This document shows, one piece after another, positions 45,367-57,430 of a stretch of DNA of 64,000 bases. Every line of letters begins with the position of its first letter. The stretch's first letter is position 1. This stretch comes from Hsuehochloa calcarea. Lineage: Eukaryota; Streptophyta; Magnoliopsida; Poales; Poaceae. Below the pieces are notes generated by a model. It saw only the letters and a program-made list of their open reading frames with translations. It was not told where the DNA came from and ran no database searches. The translations under genes and the position numbers were made by a program. The stretch spans positions 28,302-92,301 of the forward strand of contig JAYEVG010000059.1 in NCBI GenBank assembly GCA_036346395.1, given 5' to 3'.

Positions 45367-48300
45367 ATGGCCAAGAAAGTTTCCGAGTGGGAGGAGTCGG
45401 AGATGGATGCAGCAAAGATTAAAGTCTTGGTCGACACCGGGAAGATTTCAGAGAAAGCTCGTGAAATGGATTCCGCTATTGGGCAAAGACGCCATCGGGG
45501 AAAATGGGCAAATCCGCCTTCCAATCGATCATGAGTGCGCCTCCGATCGCTCGCTCACCCTTTCTCACGGTGGTACTCGAGCACTTTGGAGTGGAATTAG
45601 TGAACCTAGATCCTAATTCCATTACCATGCTGAGTGTCTTCGTGTACCTGTGCGAGACGTACTTGGGGATTTCAGCGGACCTCGAGCTTTTCCAATATTA
45701 TTATGGGATGGCTCGACAAACCGGAATAGCCGGAAGCTGCGGTCTCAAGCTCCACGACTTGAAGTCGAGGGAGTATATTCAGAGTTTCACTCGGTCTTCA
45801 TGGCGGATGGAGAAAGAGGTGGTTTTATCGAAAGTCACCTCGTAAGACGACCTCTCTTTCATGGGAAGGTCACGAGAAGAAATCTTCATGGACTCGACTC
45901 AAGATATTAGTTGGATTGGCCCCTATATTCAAGCCATCAAGGACTTGAAAGAAGAGGGTCGACGGATGGCATGTGGTGAAAGATTTCATCACACGCCGAA
46001 TTAGTCCCTTGAAGAAACGAGCATCTCCTATGTGGAGATACTCGGGGAGAGGAGACCCAACCAGGGACTACGACGAGGGTAAGTGAACTTCCGACTTAGC
46101 TTTTGATTTGGTCTTTCTCAACATTGTCTAATATTCTTATCTGTTTACACAGATCTTTCACAGGCAGAGATTGACGCTAGAGTCAGACTCATCTGTGAGA
46201 AGTCTCCGCCACTCCGAGTGGCGGTCCCTCGAATCATTGCGGCTTTATCCGCAGATGAAAAGATAGAGCGCCTAAAGGTAATCAAAAAGTTGATTTTTTT
46301 CTTTAGGACTTTATAGTCGTAGAAGAACTTACAACTAGTGGTGATCGTAGAATATCTTACGATCAAGAGAGTGTCGTAGAAAAACTGACGACTTGGCACT
46401 GGTCATAGAAAAACTTACGACTGATCAGTAATTCTTCTTTTTCTATTTTTCTTTACAGAAAGTAGGTATGGAAAATCGTCAGGACGACGAGGAAGTCGCA
46501 CTGATGAACATTGGCGCTGGGTTGTCGAAAGACAAAGGCTCGGCTCCTCCGTCTAAGAGACGTCGACTTGCAAGATCTGCCAACAAGGGAGGAGCAAGCT
46601 CGGGCTCTGGTCTTTCGACTGCACTCTACAAGGCTCGCGCGCATATAGCCATAATCAAGCCGAGGTCGCAACTATCGGGCCGAGGAGGTTGAAGCGGCTG
46701 AATCTTTTAAGCGCAAACCTCGCAGGGCCAAGGTACCCTTCTATTATGACAAGGAATCTTTCGCATTTGTTGCCACTCCTAGTTTTGTTAAGCAACTGGA
46801 AAAGGAGATCTGAAAAGATTTTATGTCTTTTATGAAGGACGATGTCGCTTCCAAAGACAACTCGCAATGAGGGTAGTGTTGCTTTTGAATGGTCGAGACC
46901 GATCTCACCATCCGAGAATCAGAGACCGAGCTATGGTTCCTGTTCAAACTCTACGACCAGACGTGGTCGTAGCTGGGCCCATTGTTGAACCTCAACCAGA
47001 CGTGGTCGTGGAGAAGAAGAAGTCCTCCGTTGGGAGGATTGCTCCTAAGTTCCTGGTTAAAACCAGGGTGCAGAGGTATGTGAAATGTACTAAAGTGTAA
47101 GAATAACATTTACCTTTTTCCTTTTCACAACCTGATTTGTTTTTCTTTATTTTAGTCCGACTCTTCAAATTTCTCGGGATGCTTCCGTTGAGAAGCCCAT
47201 TGTCACTTCTTCAGTTGCTGGAGAAGTAGCAATGGAAGTGGTTGAAGGATCCTCCTTGACCCATGTGGCTCCCGAAGCGGTTTCTCCAATCACGAGGTTG
47301 TAGCTACGACCATCGGGTTATAGCTACGACCACCGAGAGGGCAACAGGACCACCGAGGTCGTAGCTACGACCACCGAAAGGGTAGCCACGACCTGAAATG
47401 GTTGTAGAGACCATGATGCAATCGCAAAGCCTCCGTCAAGGTGAGGATAACTCATACACCGTGATCGGGAAGGAAATTGTAGCAGGCGTTCCTCCCAGTA
47501 TCCAAAGAGAAGGTGCAACACGTAATCAAGAAGAAGAATATTTCAACTTCTGTGCTGACTTCTTTGGTCTTGCTTCAGTCGTAGGGTCTTCTGCTTTTAG
47601 ATCTCGCGACCGAGTCCCCCATCCCAATGATATTCCCAATAGAGGGAACACTTTTGACAATGAGCGTCTCGAGAAGGTGTGGTGGGATCAAGTCGAGAGG
47701 ATAGACAAGCTGCAGAACCCTGAGATGGTGTACTCGTCCTTTGCTAGGTCGACCATGAATGTAAGTATTTTTAGGATACTTATATATGTGGTTTTCCCTT
47801 TCTTCTCACTGTCTTCTTTTTGCAGAAAGCTCTAGAGCAAATTGCCGTTGTCGGTGAGTATCATCGACAACTTTTAGAGCTACGACAGGAAAAAGAAGAA
47901 CTCTGCATACAGGCAGAGAGATGGTAAGCCACCGTTATTCATAGTCGTTTTCGACTTGACTACTCGTATAGTGTTTACGAGAGTTGTCATGGAAAAACTC
48001 ATGACAAGGTACTGGTCGTAAAGAGCTTACGACTAGAGACTTTATCGTAGAAAAACTTACGACTAGGTCAGTGGTTGTAGAAAGACTTACAACCGATTGA
48101 CTGATGTTCATATCCACTTTTATCCTTTGTAGGTTAAAAAGTGACGCAAAGACCTTAGCTGACTCACTCGATTATGAAAAAGAGGAGTCAAAAAAGCTAA
48201 GGGTGGAAGTAGTAGACCTCTCGAAGAAACTTCGAGAAACCATCTCTGCAACTAGAAGATTGCAGGAATAAATAAACAGTAAGTGTTGAACTTAAGACTG

Positions 48301-49229
48301 CTTTTGACTTTAACCTTTACTCGACTCTCATTTCTTTTCCAGAAAAAGAAGATGAGATGAAGAAGCTCCGGACCGAAGTTGGAGAAAAAGCTTTGGTGAT
48401 TCAGGAGTTTTCTCGCATTACCAAGAATAAGGATCAGAACTCGAGGGATGAAAACTCGAGTAATGTAAGCAATTCTTTACCTGTCGCTCTTTTCGAATAT
48501 CTTCCCTTTTCTAATGCTAATTTCTTTTTCAGAAATTGCTGCCGAATTGAGAAACCTCGAGGCTGAAATCAGTGAAAAGACTATGATCTATAACGAGTCC
48601 GTCCGCATTGCTAAGATGAATGCAGAGGACATTAGATTATGGGAGAAAAAGCACGTTGAAACCATTGCTTCCCATCAAGAAGAGGTCAAGAAATTGGATT
48701 CTCAACTAGTAGGTAAGAAATGCTTTTACCTACAATTATCTTTGTGTTATCTTCCTCTAGAAGTTTGTTTTTGTTTAACCGGTTTTATTCTTTTCAGAAC
48801 AAGTGGTCGAAAACAAGAAACTTCGCGAGGCTTCGACTCGTACCCAACAGGAGATGGAATCAATGAAGACTAGTCTTCAAGGCAACATCACACTCCTGAA
48901 CAATGTACTTGGTGAGCTACATTCTAAGGGAAAAACTCCTCGAGAAGATATCAGAGTCGCCACATAAGTGCCATTGGGGAACAAGTCGAACTTTGCAAGA
49001 AATGGTGACCACTCAAGGCTAATCGCCGAATCAATAAGGGAGGCAATCGGTTACAAGAAGTTACGCTTTAGCGAAACTTAAAGCTCATGACCCCCGCCTT
49101 AATGTGCAACCAATCGAAGCCGACTTCGACTGCCCTGAATCAGAGGCAAGTCGTCTGATTGAGGAAATGCAATCAGTTGGCAAGAAGGTGGCGGAGGAAA
49201 TGCAACTAGGCACTCCCCCTTCAGAGTAA
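45367..49229 (+). pseudogene. Spliced antisense ORF of Tat-like element, Transposase_28-like
   Basis: Begins MAKKVSEWEESEMDAAK at 45367. The first part (to about 45845) resembles the domain Pfam calls putative gypsy type transposon (PF04195, Transposase_28): FLTVVLEHFGVELVNLDPNS, VYLCETYLGISADLELFQYY. The later part is charged and coiled-coil-like, ending at TAA 49227. Splice sites are readable: exons end before GT at 46078, 46277, 47760, 47923, 48278, 48464 and 48712 and resume after AG at 46153, 46459, 47156, 47826, 48133, 48343, 48533 and 48798. Frameshifts near 45490 and 46690 and a stop at about 48266 disable it. Convergent with pol. Function unknown. Confidence 0.7.
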
Positions 49230-50330
49230 TCTTGTAACGACTTTGTAAGGCAGACAGTTTCTGTTGATGAGAAATATATGATCCATCTTGTTTCTCGCAA
49301 ATCATCTTGTCGAGTGGTTAGCAACCCGAAAGATAACTAACGAATGAAAAACCAAGGACTGAAGTTAAATTAATAACTTTATCCTAGGCCATCTTGTTTC
49401 CTGCAAATCATCTTGTCGAGTAGTTAGTAACTCAAAAGATAATAGACGAATGAAAGACTAAGAATTGTGTGTGAAATGGGGTTTCTGAAAGACTAAGAAG
49501 TCAAATTAATAACTTTATCCTAGCCCCCGACTATTTGCTAAGCTTGTTTAGACAATCTAAGTAAATAGTGTGTGAAATGGGGTTTCTGAAAATAGAGAGA
49601 GCTTTGTTTAACTTATAGTTTTTGTTATGGTTGTCAAGCACTGGTCGAAAGAGTAGAAACGGTTTCGACACTAGGAAGTTCCTTCTAGTGGGCAGGACCA
49701 CGTGTAGAGAGGAAAGGCTTCGACTAGGTGATGTTACCATCTCCGACTAGTTTAATCGAACCAAGAACAGCAACTTGAGTTAAGCAAACGTCTTAGAGGA
49801 CTTTAATAATTCGTTCGCCCTTTTTTGGTGGACTCGATAAGTCTTTTCCAAAGAGCAAAAGTGGGACCGAGCAACGCTAGAAGTTCCTTCTAGTGGGCGT
49901 GACCACGCAGAGAGGAAAGACTTCGACTAGGTGTGTCTCTTCCTTCGACCAGTTAAAACGAATCGAGTACACCAAAGGAGGTCGAATAAATATAAGAAAG
50001 TGCACTCTACTTAGAATATTTTTTGAAATTACTGAAAAAATAAACTAAGATGGGAAGAGTTGGCTTTGAGAACATTTCGACTAGATAGAACTCGAGCTCT
50101 CTGTATTGGCAACAAAAGTGAGTAACGAGTCGATGCTAGGAAGTTCCTTCTAGTGGGCAGCACCACATGCAGAGAGGAGAGACTTCGACTAGATGATGTT
50201 ACTTGCCTTTCGACCAGTGTAAAGAAAACTGAGTGTTTTTGGGTTATAGTCGAAAAATTATAAAAACACTACTCGAAAATAAGACAAAAGAGGTAGAAGG
50301 AACCTGAACCTTTATTGCCTTAGAGGTTGG
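49230..50330. repeat. Repeat-rich spacer between convergent ORFs
   Basis: No gene. Three copies of a unit of about 67 bp containing GAAGTTCCTTCTAGTGGGC, ACCAC and GAGAGGA lie at 49671-49740, 49876-49940 and 50134-50200. Another pair containing CAAATCATCTTGTCGAGT lies at about 49260-49345 and 49385-49470. Confidence 0.8.
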
Positions 50331-50912
50331 TCACACATAGAATTTGCGTAACTGGTCGATGTTCCAAGAATTTGAGAGAACATGTCCATCTTCCATTGCT
50401 AGTCGTACCGACCCTGGCCGAGTGACTTCGACCACTGTGTAAGGACCTTCCCAATTGGGAGAAAGTTTGTTCCGATTAGACTTGGATTGGCAGAGCCTCA
50501 ATACCAAGTCACCTACAGCAAGGCAGCGAGGCCGGACCTTACGATCGTAGTATCTGCGTAGGGCTTGTTGGTAGACTGCTGAACGGATTAGGGCCAAGTT
50601 TCTCCTTTCTTCGAGTAGGTTAATGTCATCTGCTCGATGTTGTTCCTGGTCGGAGTTGTTGAAGGTTTCAACTCGTGTCGACCGCAATTTTAGCTCCGTA
50701 GGAAGAATGGCTTCGGCTCCGAATAGTAGAAAAAATGGTGTTTCTCCTGTCGCCCGACTAGTGGTCGTACGAACTGTCCATAATAAAGAAGGTAATTCTT
50801 GTACCCAAGCCCCCGAGCGCTTAACGAGCTGGTCGAAGACTCGGGTTTTAATTCCTCGCATTATTTGGCCGTTTGCACGTTCGACTGCCCCGTTACTTTG
50901 GGGATGTGCAAC
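50331..50912 (-). pseudogene. Integrase C-terminal half of the Tat-like element
   Basis: An open frame of about 190 codons without stops. It starts at the insertion junction with VAHPQSNGAVERANGQIMRG, the end of the integrase catalytic core; the glutamate of the DDE triad is the E of VERANG. Then follow WTVRTTTSRATGETPFFL, the FGAEAILPTEL box, and the C-terminal domain with LAVGDLVLR, NKLSPNWEGPYTVVEV and NSWNIDQLRKFYV. This is the best preserved coding piece in the window. It would direct cDNA insertion, but it lacks the zinc-binding domain and the first catalytic aspartates because the family B element is inserted at 50913. Confidence 0.9.
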
Positions 50913-52730
50913 TGTTGGACCGAAAAGGCGACTAGAGGGGGGATGAATAGGAGCACGCTCACTTTTTCACAAAATATGAATTCAACACTATTTCACTCCA
51001 ATAGCTATTAGGAAGCTATGAAGATCAATATACCAGTACAGCGGAAGACTAGTATTGAATCCAATTAAATCCCCTAAACAAAATAACAAAATCAACTAAG
51101 ATTGCAAAAATTCAAAGCAGGCGGTCGACCTCTGACTGACGACCGGTTGGACCGATTGTCGGCGGTCCGACTGGCATTGTTATCTTGGCGGTCGGACCGC
51201 CTCCAAAATCGGATCGACCGGTGATGACTGGCGGTCCGACCGCCGACTCGTAACCGATCCAAACAAGAAAATCACCGATGACGGTTGCAATTAGGTCAAA
51301 CTTTTGATTCTCAACTCCAAACTTTATGAAAATTTGCACACACCTTCTCTATGCTATTGAGGACCTATTCCAATCGAATATTATGATAATTCTTGGATAG
51401 ATCCTGAGCAATTGCCAATTGAATAACAGAAGGTCTAAAACCGGGCAAGAACGAAAACTTGATCCTAATGCTTGTTCGTAAGAGATTGATGATCAAGAAG
51501 ATGCTAGATAGATTCACACATATCACAGCAAGCTAATTCACGTGAAAGAATCAATCACAAACTTGCGGATCAAAAGAAGCCCCAAAATCACGAAATTGAA
51601 AGCAAGAACGAAAAGAGACTTATCTCAAGCAAACCTTGCATAGATTAAGAACGTGATCGTTGCTGGATTACACCCACACCATCATGGATCAGTGGTCAAT
51701 CCAAGATCACGAAATTCACCTCAAACCATGAAAAGCCCTAGCCTCCACCTCAACTCCCCCTAAGCCAATTAGGGTTTGAAAACAACAAAAGAGGTGAAAA
51801 ACAGTGAGAGGGTTAGATGGTGCAGCCACCACCTCCTCCTATTTATAGTGGAGGCCTGGAACTCCTAGGGTTTGACTCCATTGGGATCCCGTTAAGGCCC
51901 ACTAACAAACGGGTCACACACGCACGCTTCGCAAAGCGTCGTCTTTAACCTTTGACCTAAACAGCTTCACCTAGCGCCATCTTGCGCCTCAGATTTGCTA
52001 ATAGGTCACCCTTGTCCATCTTGCGTCACGCTTGAGTCATTGACTCACCCGCATCGCCGATCGCTCGACCTCAACTCTCCAAGTCTAGTCCCGATCCTTC
52101 TCGCCGTTGACCGTCGTTGACCACCAAGCTACCTGCACAACCATAGACAAGCAAACACGAATTCGGGAGCAAGTTCTTCACAACTTGACCCATGTTAGTC
52201 AAAACATGCATCATGCAAACCATATGCTACGATACCAATGACTTTGACCTAACAAAACAACATCGCCACGGTTGGCCGACGCTCAAGTCAATACCGTCCG
52301 ACCGCTCCATGTGAGCGGCCGGACCGCTCTTTGGCCGGTCGGACCGCTCCTGTGAGCGGTCGGACCGCCCTAGGACTTAGCCGAAATTCATACCCGAAAT
52401 TCAAACCTTCGAAATTAAAACGAATAGAACTTCTTACCGAGACTCCAAAATCATGAGACCAAGTGCATTGGGATCCCCTCACTTGCCTACAACACCTATT
52501 TTTGGCCCAGCTCGTTTTGACCACTTTTAGGTCACAGCCGGTCCAACCGCCGCACATGGCCGGTCCGACCGATTTGGGACCGGTCGGACCGCCGTGCTAG
52601 GACCGGTCGGACCGCCCCTATCCAGAATGCCTGTAGCTTTGTCGAAAACTCGTGAAACGATAAACCGTAAACACCATTGCCAATTGTCACATCATCCTAA
52701 GATCTGGAGCATATTCCCATGATATCCACA
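50913..52730 (-). repeat. 3' LTR of the family B tandem
   Basis: 1818 bp from TGTTGGACCG to ATGATATCCACA. CGGTC-S-GACCG palindromes cluster at 51120-51255, 52290-52375 and 52540-52615. Its left part is more like 63431-64000 than like 61653-63430. Confidence 0.95.
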
Positions 52731-54860
52731 ATCTCCCCCTTGATGAACACATTGGCAATTATCCAGAAAATATAAGTAAGAGGTTTGAAAACGAGTTTAC
52801 TCGCAGTTTTGGCACAAAGGCACAACTTTGTCCATAAGTAAGAAAAAGCAAAGTAAATGACCAAGCTGGCATCAGAATAGTATAAACATGTGAGACAAGG
52901 CAAAAGAAAGCATAAAAACTTTGATTTCCAGAAAAGGGTCAAAATTCTCACATGAGGTCCATATGAAAGAACAATTGTTCAATTGACCTATGATCATTGT
53001 GAGGATAAAAGAATGCAATTCAAGTTCAGAATCTTCAATAAGACAATAAGAATGCAACTCTAGAACTCCCCCTCACTATGATCCTAAAATTTCAGAAACT
53101 TTCAAATTTTCAGTTTCTCCCCCTTTGTAAAACAATGATATATATATATCTCTCCAACTTTCTCCCCCTTTGTATAATCTTCTCCCCCAACAATGAAATA
53201 TCTTCTCATTAACACATCTTCTCCCCCTTTGACAATGGATTCATCAAGGAATCACGCCTTCCTCTCATCCAGAGATAACAAATAGAGAATAGAGAAAGAA
53301 GCAAAAACAAAAGAAGCATAAAGAGGAGTATGCATGAAGTGCAATGGAGTGGCTTCATTTTTGTATTTTTCAATTTTTGATTACAAGAAGCTTTGGAGAT
53401 TACCCAAAAGAACTAGCCAGTATTTCCAATATTGCACAAATAGCATATCAAGCCTGACAACGCTAGCAAGATCATGGTAAGACATGTATATCAAAGCTAA
53501 GCATAAAGGCTCAAAAGTAAAGCAGTAGATTTGATCAATTTAAGCAACGCTTCAAATTCAGCAAGTTCATCAACAGGGATCCTAAAGTGAAATTGTCCAT
53601 GTCAAAATGTCAAAGTGAGATCAAAAATCTAACAAAGACCACATTAAGAGTCAATCAGGTCCTGTATTGAATCATTTTGCTCAATATTTTGTAAAAGCCC
53701 ATTTGTCAATATTTTTCTCATATGCATTGAATATTGAAGTTGACTAATGATCTAACTTAGTGACAAGATCCTGGACTAGGAGCCATCCACAAACTCATCA
53801 TAAGCTTCACCGAAGTTGATTAAAGGTATATCTTAGTAAAGAAGATCCTGGACTAGAGCCATCCACAAACTCTTTCTAAGCTTCTACTGTATGCGACAAA
53901 TCTTGAGGTTCATGTCATTTCGACAAGCAATCCCCATGAGATCGTTCGTTCATCAAACTATCTCCAAGTTCATGTCATTTGACAAGGCCTCGTAAGAATA
54001 GTTTGGCACAATTTAAGCATAAGACAATCTTGATTTTCATTTTTCACAAGAGCGCTTTTAGAATCTCAAGAACACAAAAGCTCAAGTAATGGTCAATTTT
54101 AGATCAAAGAGCTAACAAAGCAATTCTGACAGGGCCAATGTCACAAGAGGAGCACTAATTGCGCAACTTGCTAAAACATCCACAAATTGCAATTTCTTAG
54201 TTCGAGTTGTTTTAAAGTTCTAGCTCATATAGCAAAGACTTAGCTACACATGTAAAAGCATGATAATTCTAGCAAGTCAAAGAACTGGACATGACATTGA
54301 GCACGAATTGAAGTACTAAAGCTCCAAAGGGTAATAGGCAAAGCTTCATCAATTTTAAAAGATAAGCAGAAAATCTTATATTACAATGCATCTTTTTGGA
54401 TTTTGCATACCACTTGTTGTAATTTTCATATGAATGCAATATGATACAATGAGATGCAATAAAAGCCTAAAACCTAAAAAGTTCAAAAGATCACTAAGTT
54501 CAGAAAAAGAACAATAAAAGATCAAAAGAACAAGGAAAGATCAGAAAAGATCAAACTCCCCCTCAAACCAACCCATAAGGATAGATTACCCCTAACTTGC
54601 TTCTCAAGGTGGCAAACCTAGTTGGGTCTAAAGATTTGGTGAGGATAAAATCAAAAGACAAGAGAAGTGCCTAGTGGGTGACAAGCGCCTGAGGTACTCT
54701 TCCTATTTAGCCGACAGCCCGCACAATCAGGATAAGAAAAACCCCGAATGGACAAAGATAAAGAACATGAATATCAAATGCCATACAAAGAGAGTAGAGT
54801 GTAAATACCTGAATATGAGCTTAAAGGCCTGGCGATGGAAAATTCTTGGAGATGCTTGAA
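52731..54860 (-). other. 3' non-coding region with multiple polypurine tracts
   Basis: AAGGGGGAGAT on the minus strand abuts the LTR at 52731. Further CTCCCCCT copies on the plus strand lie at about 53066, 53117, 53162, 53182, 53221 and 54555. No coding sequence. 54289-54620 is duplicated at about 57100-57430. Serial polypurine tracts support Sirevirus placement. Confidence 0.8.
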
Positions 54861-57100
54861 ACCCGTCGACCGTGTGAAGGAGGTGAACCATCTTGAGTCT
54901 CCGGTCATATGACGTGAACAGTCGGAGTCAACAAAGCACGTGCTCTTCCTCTTTCCACGACAATCCTGAAAAATCAAGGCACAGAAGAACGATGTGTCTC
55001 GATACTGGGGTTAGTTAAACAAGACTTGGGAACCCAAAGATCGAGACACACGTCTCAAAGTAGTATGCAAAGCAGAAGTGTTATCCTTGATTCTATTTGC
55101 ATTCATATCATGAGTAATGGTCACAAGAACATGAGAATTATCCTGTCTAGGAGCATGATGATAAGCATGTGAAACAAATCCTAACATAGGTTTATTCTTT
55201 TTAAAATGACCATGTCTCATAAAAGCTTTAGGTTGAGTGGATGAAATACTAGCAAAATTTTTCTTATTATTTTTCAACCTACGCCAACAAAACTCAATCA
55301 AATGCCCACTTTTCTTGCAATAAGTGCAATGGTACTTGGTACCACTAGAAGAAGCACCCTTTGAATTAACACACGGTTGGGCAAAACCTGCAGATTTAAA
55401 AGAGCTTTTTGCAGGTTGGGTTTTGAATTCAATTAAACCTTTTTCCAAGACTTGAATGACTTTTGTCTTTGAATTGTCTTGAAACGAATTGAATCCTAAA
55501 CCTTGCTTCTTATAAGGAGTTTTAGACTTGTCAAGAATCATGTTTAACTGTTTCTTACCTTTAGAAAATTTCTCTAATGTATCATGAAGGTAAGCATTTT
55601 CTTTTCTCAAATTAACACAAGCATCACAAGTTTTATCCATAGATTTCTCCTTATATAAAGCAATTTCAAGCTTAAGAGCGGAACAAGAAGCACAAATAGT
55701 AGTTCCAATATTGTCCTTAAGCTTAGCATATTTGACTCTAGCAGTTTCTAAGATATCTTTGATTTCACGCTCTTTTTCTAAGCATGAAGTGCAAGGGCTA
55801 GAATCAATCACATCAGAAGCAATCAACTTGCTAGACTCTAAACATTTTTCACAAGGAGCGATTTAATTTCAATTAGCTCGGTTCTAGCATTTTCAAGTTG
55901 TTGCAAAGCAATATTGTGAGCAAAGTTGCGCTTAGCCAATTCTCGAGTGCATGTCATGACAAGATAAACATTCATCGTGTTCAAGAGTCTTAACATTTGT
56001 AAGTTCTAGTTTCAGCTTTACCAATTTTTGACTCTAGTTTCTTATTTTTAGTCATGACAAATTCTAGCGCTTCATCTTGACTAAGCAGTTGCTCATATAT
56101 GGAATCATATCTAGCAGAAAGCTCATCATAAGAGAGGGATACCTCATTATCATCAATGTCGCTGTCACCATGAAGCACATGCCGGTGAAGTCTTTGGCCT
56201 TCCCTTTCTTCTTGTCTTGAGGGGTCTTCCTCCTCGCTCCCGAGTCCACATCGCCACTGACACTCTCCAAAGCGGCAAGGACCCTGAGCGGCCTTTATGA
56301 GCTTGACAAAGATCATACTCATAGTTGTTCTCATGAGGCTTCTTCCAGTCAGTTTTCTCCTCCCGTGCTTGCCCTTACCTTTTAGCTTGGGGCATTGGTC
56401 TTGATGTGGTAGAGCTCTCCACACTCATAGCAAGTAACAGACCACTCTCTTTTATTTCTCACATTGTTGTAAGTCTGCAGAATTTTTTAGCTAAAAGGGC
56501 TAACTCAACCTCGTGGATACACTCAAGCTCCTCTTCATGAATAGCAGATAAGCAAGCAAATGAAAATCCGTAAGAAGATTCAAAAGAGTCATCAAAAGCC
56601 TTTTGAGAGGATCCGCTACCAAAGCTAAATTATCTTTCTTGGGATGATCAACTCTTTAATTTCATGAGTCTTGAGTTTACTATAAAGCAATTCTAAAGTA
56701 AGACTTGAAAGATCAACATTTTCTTCTATAGCAAGAGCCTTCATCTCCCACTCCTTGGTGTTGATTGTGCCAAGAGATGGGTGGCATTTTCGATTGAGAA
56801 TATTCAATATCAACAAATTTTCATTTGATTAATCACTTTATTAAAGCGATCGAATGTCATCGATGCTCTCTCCAGACGATCTCAAATTTGTTATAATCAC
56901 GCTTATAGATTGTTTGGCGACTTTCTTAATTTGGGACTAACCTCATGATAGGTTTCAAGGGTGTTCCAAATCTGTAGCGCAATGCAAAATTACAAATACT
57001 ATCATATTCTTGTCTACCAAGCGCACCATATAAGAGATTCTTGGCCTTGTTGTTGTTAGCCAAAAGAACCACAGAAGCAGGGGTTTCAACCTCAGGAATA
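54861..57100 (-). pseudogene. Left-unit gag and protease start, pol deleted
   Basis: Minus-strand gag from about 57100, lacking its first codons, through capsid pieces (INTKEWEMKALAIEENVDLSS, about 56770), a first knuckle (about 56410-56440), an acidic linker and coiled-coil (56424-55990), then an uninterrupted frame at 55826-55011 with the second knuckle CTYCKKSGHLIEFC. The protease site CFVDSDCSRHMTGDS (about 54900-54945) has aspartate where glycine is usual in DSGC. At about 54860 the sequence jumps to the 3' region, so integrase, reverse transcriptase and RNase H are missing. Gag forms the particle; this unit lacks all replication enzymes. Confidence 0.8.
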
Positions 57101-57430
57101 ATGACATTGAGCAAGAATTGAAATACAAAAGCTACAAAGGGTAATAGGCAAAGCTTCATCATTTTTAAAAGATAAGCAGAAAATCTTATATTACAATGCA
57201 TCTTTTTGGATTTTTCATACCACTTGTTGTAACCACTTGTTGTATTTTTCATAAGAATGCAATATGATACAATGAGATGCAATAAAAAGCCTAAACACCT
57301 AAAAAGTTCAGAAAGATCACTAAGTTCAGAAAAAGAACAATAAAAGATCAAAAGAACAAGGAAAGGTTAGAAAAGATCAAACTCCCCCTCAAACCAACCC
57401 ATAAGGATAAATTACCCCTAACTCACTTCT

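Larger units (their letters stand above)
43734..50912 (-). mobile_element. Tat/Grande-like Ty3/gypsy element, 3' half
   Basis: A minus-strand element: 3' LTR (43734-44597), polypurine tract, a spliced ORF antisense to the element, a repeat-rich spacer, and the C-terminal half of integrase (50331-50912). This arrangement, with an extra ORF antisense to pol between integrase and the 3' LTR, is known from Tat-lineage elements such as Grande. The element is cut at 50913 by the family B LTR inserted in integrase; the rest should lie beyond the window. Confidence 0.8.
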
